The position numbers and the translations under genes are program-made. This document shows positions 1 to 12,700 of a stretch of 64,000 nt of DNA, one piece after another. The stretch is from NCBI RefSeq assembly GCF_963678635.1, contig NC_087064.1:8281671-8345670 (forward strand), read 5' to 3'. The DNA comes from Symsagittifera roscoffensis. Its lineage: Eukaryota; Xenacoelomorpha; Acoela; Convolutidae. A model generated the notes under the pieces. The model worked only from the letters and a program-made list of their open reading frames with translations, made no database searches and had not been told where the DNA came from. Numbering within the stretch: the first letter of the stretch is position 1; every line of letters starts with the position of its first letter.

Positions 1-172
1 GATTCAGTTTTCTCAAATTTAATTAAACAATCAAAAAATTTCATTAATAAAATGTTCTTGAACTCCAGAGAGCTTTAAAGCCATATATTTGTTAACTTGA
101 AATTCAATAGTTGAAGTTTTTCTAAAATGATTCAGTATGTTTTTCTATTTCTGTACGTTCATTGACTCTTTT
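1..172. repeat. TIR element family A, 3' half
   Basis: Matches the right half of the fuller copies at 7047-7418 and 8755-9213, including the end ACGTTCATTGACTCTTTT at 155-172. The left half is off the window. It lies in a SNRK intron. Confidence 0.6.
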
Positions 173-448
173 CAACCTGTCTGTTGTCTATTTTTTTAAT
201 CAATTTTCCTAAATCATACACGTTTTTGAATTGTACTGATATTTTTCGAGCTTTGAAAGTGTTTCATGCTTTCACAAAAACCCAAAAGTTCGAAACTGAT
301 TGTTGATGTCTCACAGTATAATGCGTTACCAGTCTCATTGATTAGCTTAAACGAGCAAAGAAATCAAAGAAAGAATTAACCTGTGGGTAAAACAGTATAT
401 CTGTTTTACAATATTGCCGAACTATAGCGATGAGCGGCTGTTACTTAG

Positions 449-745
449 GCGACATGTACGACTTCCTCACCAAACACGAAGGTGGATTACCGGAAGACAA
501 GGCTCGCGACTTCTTCCAGCAAATAGTTTCCGCAATCACATACTGCCATGACCTACACATTGTACACAGAGACTTGAAACCGGAGAATGTGGTGTTGTCG
601 CGCAACCAAGATGTAGTGAAGATAACTGACTTCGGTTTCAGCAATCAGTACACACCTGGAACACATCTGAGGACATCCTGTGGCTCCTTGGCATACTCAG
701 CTCCAGAGATACTCCTCGGCGACTCCTATGAAGCAGCAGCTGTCG
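449..745 (+). CDS. SNRK: SNRK exon: kinase catalytic and activation loops
   Basis: Carries the catalytic loop [13 protein letters not shown] and the SAPE end of the activation segment. The acceptor is taken as the AG after a pyrimidine-rich stretch at 447-448, because the codons from GDMYDFL onward align with SNRK while the few codons before it do not. An AG at 426-427 is the alternative. The Met at 430 is therefore not the gene's start. Donor GT at 746, phase 1: the split Asp of DVWSLG is completed by the next exon. Confidence 0.88.
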
Positions 746-3700
746 GTGAGCTGTAGTTACTCTTTGATCTTTTGAAAAATAAAAATCAATTCATAATTTG
801 CAGCTTCTTTTCTGTTATTGCTACAAATCAGGTATAATCTGCGAAGCTAATGGCGAGAGTTTCGGGCTAGATTCCAACCGAAACAGTTGAAAGTGAATAT
901 TGAATGCCATAATTTTGGATGAATCCAAAAATCAAGCAGAATTAATTCAGTTCATCGCAAAAGAATTTAAAAATGTCGAGATGTGTTTGTTTTTGTAGAC
1001 GTATGGAGTTTGGGAGTACTGTTGTTTATGCTGGTGTGTGGGGAGGCCCCGTTCAATGAGGGCACAGACAGTGAGACACTGACCATGATCATGGACTGCA
1101 AGTTCACCCTCCCTCACGAACTTTCAGACGAGTGCAAAGAGTGAGTTCAGCTCAGTTGAATTAAATACTTAGCTGATGAGTTGAAAAATCTCAGATCATC
1201 AATCGACTCAATAACGACTATTACTTGCGACCACATAGCGGCAGGGAACTTTTAATTTACTTTTGTTTTTTCTTGCGAAATGAGACATCATAAGTAAAAA
1301 TAAGATGAGTCCAGAAACTTGTCACATTAAGGTTGTCATATGAAATGAAATGATTTAGAAATTCAAATTAATTTTTGTAATTTTTTCAAATTTGCCATTA
1401 GTGCGCATTTTGAGCTCAGTCTTTGTCTATTTTCAGTCTGGTAAGCAATCTTCTAAAGCGTGAACCAGAAGACAGATTATCGCTGGCCCAAATTCTCGAT
1501 CACCCCTGGATGAAAATGGCACCCTCGCCCGACACCCCTTTGACGCACCAGCCCCCCAACCCCCACTCAAACATTACCCACATAAACACTAACACGGGCA
1601 CACACTACGGAAGTATCTGTCATCCATCAGTAGGAAGCAGTTATAAATTGAGTCCCAACGGGGGACCCGTACCCGCCTCGAGTCACCAGGGTCAGGGGGC
1701 ATTCAGAGGGGTGCATCGAGTTGGGGGATCTCACTGGCAGAACACAGTGATTACACGTGATATGATTACGGAAGAAGAACACAGAGAAATAGTGGATTGT
1801 ATGACGACGCAGAACATAGCAGATGAACCGGCCATTCTTCAGTAAGTAGTAAAGTTGAACAAAATCAATCTTTCTGTTTTTTTAAAGTACTGTGATCGCA
1901 GATACTGATTTCTTTTCAGCTAATTTAATTATCCTTGCGATAAGCAAGGGTATGTTGCAATTGGTTACTATACTTTTTTCCCGTAATTAACTTTGTTCGC
2001 CGGTTGACTGAAATGTTGGTCATCTCTACCTTCTTCAACGAACAGAAAGATGGAGAACAGACAAATTTTGAGCATGTCTGCAATTTAAATTCCCATTCTT
2101 ATTAGAGTTTTTTTAATGTTGATTTCAAATATATCAATTCTGATTTCAGTATATCCATTTTTGTTTTCGTTTGTTCTTTTCATTCTTTTCGTATTCGGCG
2201 TAAAACATTTCGGTTTATTGCACTAGCGTCAGCTTAGTGTGTTATTACGAACCTTCTTTTTTCTAACCTAACTCGCAAATAAAAGTGTGCATTAAAAGTG
2301 TTCACTTATTTGGAAATTTCATTATAGCATTGGAAATTGCATAGCCTCTTCTCTGCGTTATGTTCTCTGTTAGAAACTGTTATTCAAGACCAAATCCAGA
2401 AAAATTTAGTATAATTTTTTCGATATTTTTTCACGGTTTTCACCTCTGTTTTCGTTGGTTAGTTTGTACTGCTATGTATGGGTTTTATTGCATGTAGCGC
2501 GATGCTTTTCCTCTTTCTAAAATTTCTAAAAGTGCAGTTATTTCAATTCCAATATGATTTTTTTTGCCAATTTTGTAACTTTTTGACAAAAATTATTGGG
2601 GGTTTTATTTGATTTTTTTTGTTGGTTTATCGCTTTATCTGTAATTAAGGAGAAAAATGCAATAAGAAGGGTATTGCAATCGTGTACGAGATTTTTTTTC
2701 TTTTTGCTCCGTTTGACTACCGAAAATTTTTTTTGCGTGCGTGTGTGTGTTGTGAGGGGAAGGGAAATTTCATTGTTTTTATTATAAGATTTTTTTGGCA
2801 TGAAAGGTTTCTGCTCAGGACTTTTCGGCTTTTGTACCCTTATTTATTATAAATTCAAAATCAATCAACCATCCGGCACATCTGGCGTAGAGGTAACACA
2901 ACTGCTTGAGGCGGCAAAGGCTTGGTGGTTTGAATTCAGCCGGGACCTGTTTTTTACAAATTAGAGTTTTTGTGCTCTTTCGGAATATCGTCTGTCCGTT
3001 TATTTTTGTTGGCTTAGCTACCGTAGCCCGTTTTTTTTTTGAAGATTAAGCTTTCTTCCAAGTTGGTGTCAACACCCGTGATTGATGCGATACGACAGAG
3101 CATGGGAATTCTATTTTCGTCGCGTCTTGTTTTTTTTTGCTAAATGAATTTTTTCGGTTAGATAAGATTATTTCCTGTGCTTGTTTTTGTCGGTTTTGCT
3201 GTGCAGAAAAGATTTTTTCAAAAATTCGGCATTCTGAAAGCTCCTTGGAAAATGCAGGTAATTTTTTCCGGGTATTGGGGGCTTTTGTTGCAATTTTCAT
3301 AATTTTGATTGACCAAAACCACTTTTGAAGGTTTTTTTTATTTTTTTTCATTTGTTTTCATTGTCATTCAATGGTTTATTGAAAGTGATGCGAGGCTCTG
3401 CTCATATGCGTGTTTTTGCGCAAGACAGATAGATAGGAAAAGAGAATAAAGTCGGGCAACTGGTGTAGTTTCACCGATAAGGATTTGGATCGTTCAAGAA
3501 CGACTTTTGTTTCGGCTAGTTTTCGACTGGTTATTTTGGCTAGATATCAAACTTTTTTTTATTGGCTAGTTTTGATCGACTGCATCAGACAATCGGTAGG
3601 GGGGGGGGGGGGGGTTGAAATGTCAGAGGAAAAAAAGTTGAAAAAAATATTAGACACTAAAAAAAGAGAAAGTGTCCGTGAAAGTTTAAATCAGTATTTT

Positions 3701-6700
3701 TCGTGTACTACCTTAATATAAAGAAGTACATCCATTTTGGTGACCTTCTTTAGAGAAGAGTAGCTCAATTAATCCACTCTTTGTGATAAAGAAACTCAAA
3801 ATCGTTTTTCTCTGCGCTGAAAACTTATTAGAGATTTTGTCATTGCAGCTCGAATGACGACTGAAACTGTTTTAGTTAGGAGCAACTGCTCGAGTTGCTC
3901 AACCATATATTTTTTCCCCAATCTAAGTCGCACTTTTTATGTTGAATTTCTGTGAGTTTCAGTTTTGTCATAGAATATATCTTGAAATCAAGCTTAAATC
4001 ACAATCAGTTTTGAAGTTATTATGATAAGCAATAGTAATTTGAATCATCTGAAAGATATTGATCTCCTAGGGTCGGAAAAAAATCTAAATATTTTACCCG
4101 TGAACACACTATCGAGCGAAGAGTAATAGTACTACTTTTCATTTTTCCAACCTTAGTCGCAAATATTGGCGTCACTTTTGGTGACACTTTTACGAAACTT
4201 TGATAGAATGTGCTTTGACATTCGATTAGTAATAAGTTAACACAGTTGATGTTTTTTAATTCATCAAATTAATCGACAAAAGCTATTTGTTTCAAACATC
4301 AGTACAGTAATAAAAACTTGAAAAATATCTTAATCTATCTTTTATCTATTTAATTGCTGGCTTCACTATCTCGCCACGCTTAAGCTTTTTCAACCTATTA
4401 TTTTTCCATGCGTAACGAAAGAATTTTTCCACGTTTAAGCTTTATATTATAATGCTATGGTTAAGAGTTTTCTTCGATTTTCCAGTTGAATTCAGTGTTT
4501 ATTTAACCGAGTTTAAAATAAGTATCCTAATAGTGGAATGTTGTCAGGGTTCCCCAGGGGTTGCGATTTTGACCTCCGATTATGAAAACCCTAATCCTTT
4601 TAGCGTACGAGATGCGACAATTTATGTAGTTTTTTCAAAAATTTTCAGGAAACCCAAATTATAAAGTAATTCACAAAATTTGAAATTCCCAATCCTGCTA
4701 TTGGGCCCTGGAGTACTCAAGGGTTGCAATTCTTGCCTCGAAATATGACTGCTCAAAACCTTGTTGTTCTCGAGATATCACGTGTTTTATGATTTAAGAT
4801 ATAAAAAAAACTTACCCAAATTGAGTTTCTCATCTCAATAGTGGGGTGCTGTCAGGGTACCTTCAAAGGTTAGTAATCTGGCGTCCAAGTATCACCGCTC
4901 AAATCTTTTTGTTTTTGAGTTATGGCGTTTTTTATAGTTAGTTACTGTGAGTGTGCTCTCAGTAGTTCCAAGTTGCAAATCTTGCGTCAAGTTGCGACTG
5001 CTCAAACGATCTTAGTTTCCGAGATGTGACATTTGTTATGTCTTTTTTTAAAAAGTTTTCAAAGAACTAAGATAAAAATTTAACAAAATTTGAAGTTCCC
5101 ATCTCTAAACGAGGCTCTGTCAGGTTACTCCCAGGAGTTGCGAACTTTTCCTCGAAATATGACTGCTCAAGTCCTCGTAGTTTTGAGATATCACGTTTTT
5201 TGTGATTTTTTTGAAAAAATTTTCAGAAAACTCAAACGTTATTTTTTTTCAAAGTTTGAAATTCCCAACACTGTAGTTGGGGGCTTTCAGAGTACTCTCA
5301 GGTGTTGAGAATTTTGCCTCCGAACTTGACTGCTCAAATCATTGTAGTTTTTGAGGTATGACGTTTTGTATGGTTTTTCAAAATTTTTTTTAGAAAACTT
5401 CAATTTGAAGTTTACAAAATTTGATTTTCTCAACGCTGTATTTGGGTACTGCTGTGAGAGTAGTCTCAGGAGTTGTTGCCAACTTTGCGTCTAAATGCGC
5501 TGGCTCATTTTTATTAGTTTTCGAGATGTGACATCTTTCATGTCATTTTAAATGAACTAATATGTAAAAATTTAATGATTTTATTGTTTTCAACGTTTGA
5601 ATGTAAAAAATTTTGAGGACAAATTTTTTACCAAATTTGAAATTACCAACCCTGTAATCGGGTGCTGTCAGAGTACACGCAAATGATGCAGATCTTATTT
5701 CGCGCATCTGCGGTTTTCTATAAATTTCTTAAAAATTCGAAGCACCGGAGGTGCGTTACACGCTAATTTTTTTGAAATGCATAACTTATACATCATTTCA
5801 TTTCCGAATTACTACATGTAAAGTTAGTGAGGAGGCCTTCAGCTTGTTATTTTCAATATTGTTAAATGTAAAATTGTGTCTCTTTGTATTTGGTGCCTTT
5901 TTTGCTGAAAGGCATTAGCAATTTATTAGCATATGTTGCTACTTTATTTTTTACTAGCCGATATTTAAGCGTTCATGGCCGAGAGGGCAGGGCGTGAGAC
6001 TCCGAATCTCGAGGTTATCTCGAATTTTGCTAAGTATTCGAGTCCGATACTTAGCAAAATTTTACTATTTTGAGGCTTTTTCTTGTTTCACTTTAGAAAG
6101 CTGCTTTTTATTGTGTTCTCGCTGGTTTTTGCAAAGCGCAGCTTAGCTTCTGTATCATTTTGGGCATTTTTTGTCTTTTAACGCGTTGTTAGACGAGAAA
6201 CATACACTCTGTACTTAACATAGCTTAGTTTCACAATTTTTTGTTTCAATTTTTTTTAAGAATCAATGAACGTAGTTCACTCTTATATAGGTCGCGATGG
6301 TTTTTTTCATGAAAAGTCTTTAAAATTTGTTCAGGCTCAAATGTATTTTATTATTGCGGTTTGACTTATTATTTTTTTTCTAGGTTCATTTCATTCCTTT
6401 AGAAAGACAAACTGCGTACCGAACAGCGAAAGTGGAAAGGTCACGAAAAACGTGATTGACTTTTAGTTTCAAAAACTGAATGTAATGATCAGCTTTCCCA
6501 GATACATAGAAATTTCACGTATTGTTCCAGTTTTCTCAAATTGTGTTAATTTACACCGAGAAAAAAGTTTCTACTTAATTGTTCCAGAAATTCGAAGGGC
6601 CATCTATTTTTTCTCGGAAAGACTCTTTTTCATCTATCCGTTGGCTATGTTTAGAAAGACCGTTCAATTTTTTGTTTAGTTTTGCTTTGTTTCGTCAACT

Positions 6701-9700
6701 GGCTCTCAGATGCGAAAAAATGGTAAATGCTTTGTGATTTTTTCGCATTTTTTTCCAAGCCACGAAATCAGAGATCGGACAAATTTGTGCTTGTCTTATT
6801 ACTTCAAACCTTAATCCAAATGTCAAAAATACTCCTAGTTATCAGTGAGTTCGAAATAAGTTTCAATCGGAGAAAGGTCATTTGTAACAGTAACATAATT
6901 TGTTGAAGGTCAATTCGATTGACAAGTTTGCTCGGCCCATTTAACAAACGTGATTGCCATTCGTATTCGCTGATTAAGCAATTAGGCCTTAAAATTAGAT
7001 TCAAATTGAAATGGCTATGTGTGTTGGTAAGAAAACGCATGTTTTTAAGAGTCGATGAACGTAGTTCAGACTCTTCTAAAGGTCGCGATGGTTTTGTTTC
7101 TTCGTTTTTTTTCAGGAAATTTTGCCGTTTGACTTTTGATTTCTTTTAAAGTTCAGTTCATTTCCTCTGTTAAAAGAAAGACAAACTCTACTATCGAACA
7201 GCAAAAATGTTAAGGTCGCGAAAAATGTGATCGATTTCTAATTTCGAAAACGGAATTTAATTATCAATTTTCCCAGCGAAATAGAAAAATTTACCTATTG
7301 ATCCAGTTTTCTCAAAAAAGTGTCATTCTTTAAATGAACTTCAAAGAGTTTGAAGGCCATCTATTTTTTCTTTGAATTCGAAAGTTTTTTTTGTAAGCTT
7401 GCTTTCATAGACTCTTTTCCAACTGTCTGTTGACTATATACTACTGTTAAAGTATAGTTGCCATGTACATAATGATAGGAGTCATAAATTTTATAGATGA
7501 TAATGATTAAGCCCTCCTATTTGTACCGATTCTTACATGTTTCGATCTAAAATTTGGATACATTTAATTCTTTTCAGCTCCTTGAATTCGGAAGCATACG
7601 ACCACATATCTGCCACTTATTTTCTACTTGCTGAAAAGCGACTGAAGCTGCAGCACGACGAGCGGCTCAAAGCACTCGGAGGCTCCGCTGTGTTCGGACT
7701 CACTCCGACAACCTCGAACGGTGGCGGCATTCAACCATCCTCCGGAAACAATATCGGTGGACTCCAATGTCAGGGCAGACGCTCCCCTCTACTTTTTACC
7801 CCTCTTCAATTGAATACAAATAGCTTAGGTGGTGCAAATTATCACCTACAGCAGTCTACTCCTCACAGTGCGACACATGTTAGTCTGCTTTGAATTAATC
7901 AGCGTCTTTTAAACTGTCCAAAACCTATTGTTTCAATTCGTTAACATGATTTTCGAGTTCTCGGTCCTTCGGATATGGGCGTGAATGATTCCCTTGTTTG
8001 TTTCGAAAATTAATTAGATGAATTTGGTCTCAAAGCCTATAGTTATAACTGCGCAGGCCATTCTGCGAGCGTCCAAGTTAATCATTTTAGCGCATAGGTT
8101 ATTTCGTAAATTAAACAGCATAATTTGGCCCTATCTGCTAAGAATATACAATGCGAGAAGGAAGATTAAGCCAAGAATTCATTAAGAGTCATGAATGTGG
8201 TGAATGCTTTTAATATAGGTCTTGGTGATGTTTTTTGTTCTCTTTTTCCAGGAAAAAGTTAAATTTGTTCACGCTGAGATTTGATTTTTCACGGTTTCAC
8301 TTTTCATTTCTTTTCTAGTTCAGTTCATTTCCTTCTTAAAAGGGACAGAAACTCCACTATCGAACTGAAGACGTGTAAAGGTCACGAAAAACGTGATCGA
8401 CTGCTGATTTCAAAAGTAGATGTTACTTTTCATATTTTCCAGAGGAATAAATACCCTTGAGATGAGCAAGGGTAATGCAATCGGGTACTAGACTTTTTTC
8501 CCGGTAAATAACTTTTTCCTTCGGATCGGATCTCCAGTTCAAGGTTTCCATTTCTATCCAAGCTGTACGCTTAAGAGTCCTAGTTTAATAGCTATACCTG
8601 AACCGCTGCAGCTGGTCTAGTATGGCCACACATAAAAAATTATCAGACTGGTTATTCTATCGAAATCATTGTCTGAAAGCTGGAGTTTTATTTTAAGTTT
8701 AACTGTGAATTTTCCACTCAAAGTAGATAGTTCGAGTACCGGTGCGACGGCGGCTTCGAGTCGATGAACGTTCTTAAGACTCTAATATAGGTCGCGATTA
8801 TTTTATTATTTTTTTTTTTAAATTTTTTTTTTCAGGAAAAGTCTTAAAATTTGTTCAGACTCAAATTTACTGTTTTGCTGTTTTAATTTTGATTTCTTTA
8901 AATTCAGTTCATTTCCTCTGTTTAAAGGAAGACAGACTCAGCTAGTGAGCAGCGAAAGTGTAAATGTCCCGGAAAACGTGATGGACTCTTAGTGGCGAAA
9001 GTGGATTTACATTATACATTTCAGATTTTCTGGCTGATAAAACTTACCTTCCAGTTTTCTCAAATTAATTAATTGAGTTAATTTTTATCAAAAAAGTGTC
9101 AGTCATAATTTTTTTTAGAAATTCAAAGAGCTTCAATGCTCTCTATTTTTAATCAGATGTTTTCAAAAATGAAGTCAGTATTTTTTTTGTTTCCGTGCGT
9201 TCATTGACTCTTTTCGAACGGGTTTTTGGCTATGTTTTTTTGATATTCTTGTTTTTGTTGATGAGGCTAATGCCGTATCTCAGTTTGCGTCATTCAGAGG
9301 GCGAAAAAAGATGTTGTTGCGTGTTTGTCTGCTTCGAGGCTATATTGCAAAATTAGAGTTTTAAAAATAATTATGTTTAAAAATGTTTTGTGACTTTTTT
9401 TTGTTCAACGGGCTTCTGCATAATTTTTTCCAAGTTTTTATTTTGTCTTTGTAGCTTTCGTCTCATTTTGTGTCGGCTAGCTTGCCATGCAGTGTTTTTG
9501 AAGTAGAGCAAATTATGCGAAACATTTTTTTCCGCTATTATTTAAATGTTGCGTGAGCATTTTGTGATTGCGCCGTGTAATTTCTGGTCAAATTCTTATC
9601 AATTTTTGTCGTCATCGCTTTGTGCCTGGTTCATTCGGATGCTAATCGTTGGTTGGCTGCTCGTATTGAACTTTTAATTTTTGACACCTTACGGTTGGAA

Positions 9701-12700
9701 GTACAGTGCTGATTTAAATTATCCGGACAAAACGAACAAAACTTGAATTTTCAAACGCGTTTTTCTCAAATTGGGTTAAGATTAGACAAAAAGTGAAGAG
9801 GACAAAAGTTGCTTAGAATTTCACCAGAATTATTATGGTGCCATTTTTTCTCCGAAATTCTCAACAAAAATTTTACCCCAAAAATGGGTCATTTTGGCTT
9901 TTTTCGATTAATCAAAAATTACGCAGAAACTACTTTGTTAATTGATATGAAAATTATATCACAGGAAACCTCGTACGCAGCTCAACAAAGTTTAAGAAGG
10001 GTTAAATATCCAAAAACCAGTATAAATGAAAAAATTTTCACTTGATAGTCAATAAATATGATTTTTACTATATAAAACCCAGAATCTCTGTTTAAAAATA
10101 AATTTTAAACAATTTGCGCAAATTTTTGGAGATTTATTCCCTCTTAAACTTTGTTGGGCTGCGTAAGAGGCTTCTAATGATATAATATTCTTATCAATTA
10201 ACAAAATAGTTTCAGCGTAATTCTTGATTAATTGAAAAAAGCCAAAATGACCCATTTTTGGGGTAAAATTTTGGTTGAGAATTTCGGAGAAAAAATGGCA
10301 CCATAATAATTCTGGTGAAATTCTAAGCGACTTTTGTCCTCTTCACTTTTTGTCTACTCTTAACCCAATTTGAGAAAAACGCGTTTGAAAATTCAAGTTT
10401 TGTTCGTTTTGTCCGGATAATTTAAATCAGCACTGTACACTCGTCAATTTTTTGCAATGATATCGATTATCGGAATTTCTGCTACTGTCTAATGCCTTTT
10501 ACCGCCTAATCTTATTTGTTAATGTCTTTTAGGCAATGACGACACCCAACAGCCCCATGCACGCTTTGAATGTGTCTTCGTCTGGTGGGGTGGGGCAAGG
10601 GGGAGGGGGAGGGGGAGGATTGAGCAACAGGAGTGCGAATGCGTCCGGAGACAGCAGTTCTGTGTTGTCTGTTGCAAATGGCCAGATGATAGGTGGGGCC
10701 AACAGGGCATCCATGTCTGTTGCCTCCTCAGGAAACGTGATGCAACTGCCACTCAGCAATAGAAGTGCAAGGTGTGTGCTATTTTGTCATAGTGCTCATC
10801 ATCTAAAGATGGGCAAATCTTGTTCTCTTTTTTATATGTTGAAATCAATTTTGTCCACACATCCTGGGCCCATATTGCCGATTTTTCGTCTAATCTCTAA
10901 TTTTAGAAAGATAAGAAATGTAAGTGTGAGTTTATCAATTTGAGTCGAATAACCTGAAAAGGTCTCAAAAAGATTTTCATTGGTTCAACGGTGAAGTTCA
11001 GAAAACTTTTGGAAAACGGATCAAAATCAGTTTAACGTTGCAATTTGTAATATTTTCCTTGTTTTCGTGGATTACGAGAGAGCGTAGCCATATGTACTTG
11101 TTTATTGTTTTAGTAACAGTTTTACGGACGAACAGATCACAGATATCTCAGACAGGCGAGCTAGTGGTAAGTTTATTTTGACTCAATAATCATATTTTTG
11201 CATTAAAGTTCGAATTGAATTTGAATTGTCACGCTACTAGTCATTGTACAAGTTAATTTTAAATGATTTACTTCATGTCTTGAAGTGAACCACTTTAAAA
11301 TTTAAAAAAGACAACCAGAATCATCGAATCGAACAAAAAAGAGAATTTTTCACGCGCGTAAACTAATCTAGAAGTGATCAAATTCGCCTGAATTGGTCAT
11401 AAAATTAAGTGACTTGACGCTTTTTCGCTGTTTTCATGCAGTATTAAACTCCCCTGATCTAAAGGAGGTGAAGAAAAGTTGCTCTCGTAATGCAGGCAAA
11501 GGTGAGCAGAAACTAATCCTGCAAGCCCTCACCCAAAGGGCCGCTGTTTTCCCCTCGACCGGGGCGGGGGGAGCGAAGCCCTGTTCGGCCTGTTGCTCGT
11601 GCAGTACCTCTGGGTAGTAGTAGTAGTAAACGTGTATCTCACTCTGTGTAAACAATCCTCAATTGACATTTGACGACAATGACAAACATCCTCTACTCTT
11701 GAATTGAAACCTGAACTTGAAGTTGAACTTTGTTGGCATTGATGAAATCATGAAGAGTCACGGGATTTTTCGTCTTGTTGAAAGGCTTAAATTTGATATC
11801 ACAGAGCACGCTTGTCAGAATTCATTGATCACTGTAACAGTTCAATTACGTGCTAGTGCAAAGAAGTTTGCCCTCAGTCAGCTTAGTGGCACAATATGGA
11901 TGTTTGTAAAATTGTCGAATCAGTTAACTGTCTGTGACGTCAAATCGAACGTTAAAAGAAGGCGGTTTTGAAACGAGAAAGACAACTGAAATGAAAATGG
12001 AAGTTTACAGTGGAACGGAGATGGTCGTTGATACGTAATAGTCTCAATTTCATAGGTTAAATGAAACTTTGGCACATTGAATTTATGGTTGAGTTCATGG
12101 CTGAATTAGGGGTTGAGGTTTCTGCAACTGAATTTCAATCTGTTGACTGAATTTCATGGGTAAATTGGTGCTGGTCTTTCTGAGCAGATAGCACTCTCTG
12201 CTGTAAATGGGGAGTTTTTTCGATGTTTACGTCTTTAAAACGAAGTGAGTTATCACTTATATAAGTCGTGTTTTTTTTCAGGAAAATTTATTTAGGTCGC
12301 AATTCGATTTTTCTTTTTACTTCTGATTTTTTTAAAATTCAATTCATATTTTGAAAAAAAGCAAGTTGAGTTCTCCAAGAACAAGTAAACACGTTCAAAT
12401 GGCGCGAAAAAACCTGATAAACTTTGTTTAAGAGTCAATGAACGTAGTTCAGGTAGTAGATAAGCAATAGCTATATATTGCATCGAGAAACTTAGTGAAA
12501 AATTCGAGACACACTGTCTAGAAGTGAACAAATTCCGAGATGCAATGAATGTAAGTTTTTGATTATAAGGTATGAAACACGTGAAAAAAAATGAACAGAA
12601 CACACATTTAAAAAAGTTTTCACGCTAACAAGCGATTTTATCTTTCTTATTCGTTTTGGTTGATTGTTCTAAAAAAGATAATGTACTAGTGTTGCAAATT

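Noticed and set aside
430-448. ATG at 430 as the start of a short kinase protein
   Set aside because: The kinase N-lobe is missing and the codons before 449 do not match SNRK. The exon is internal, entered at an AG at 447-448 (or 426-427).
3600-3615. Telomere-like or G-quadruplex regulatory element
   Set aside because: It is a simple homopolymer, one of several, mostly tied to family P ends; no telomeric repeat unit is present.
9809-10255. Two mirror-image ORFs of 78 and 68 codons
   Set aside because: They are the same sequence read from the two arms of the foldback element, and the sharing follows from the inverted repeat.
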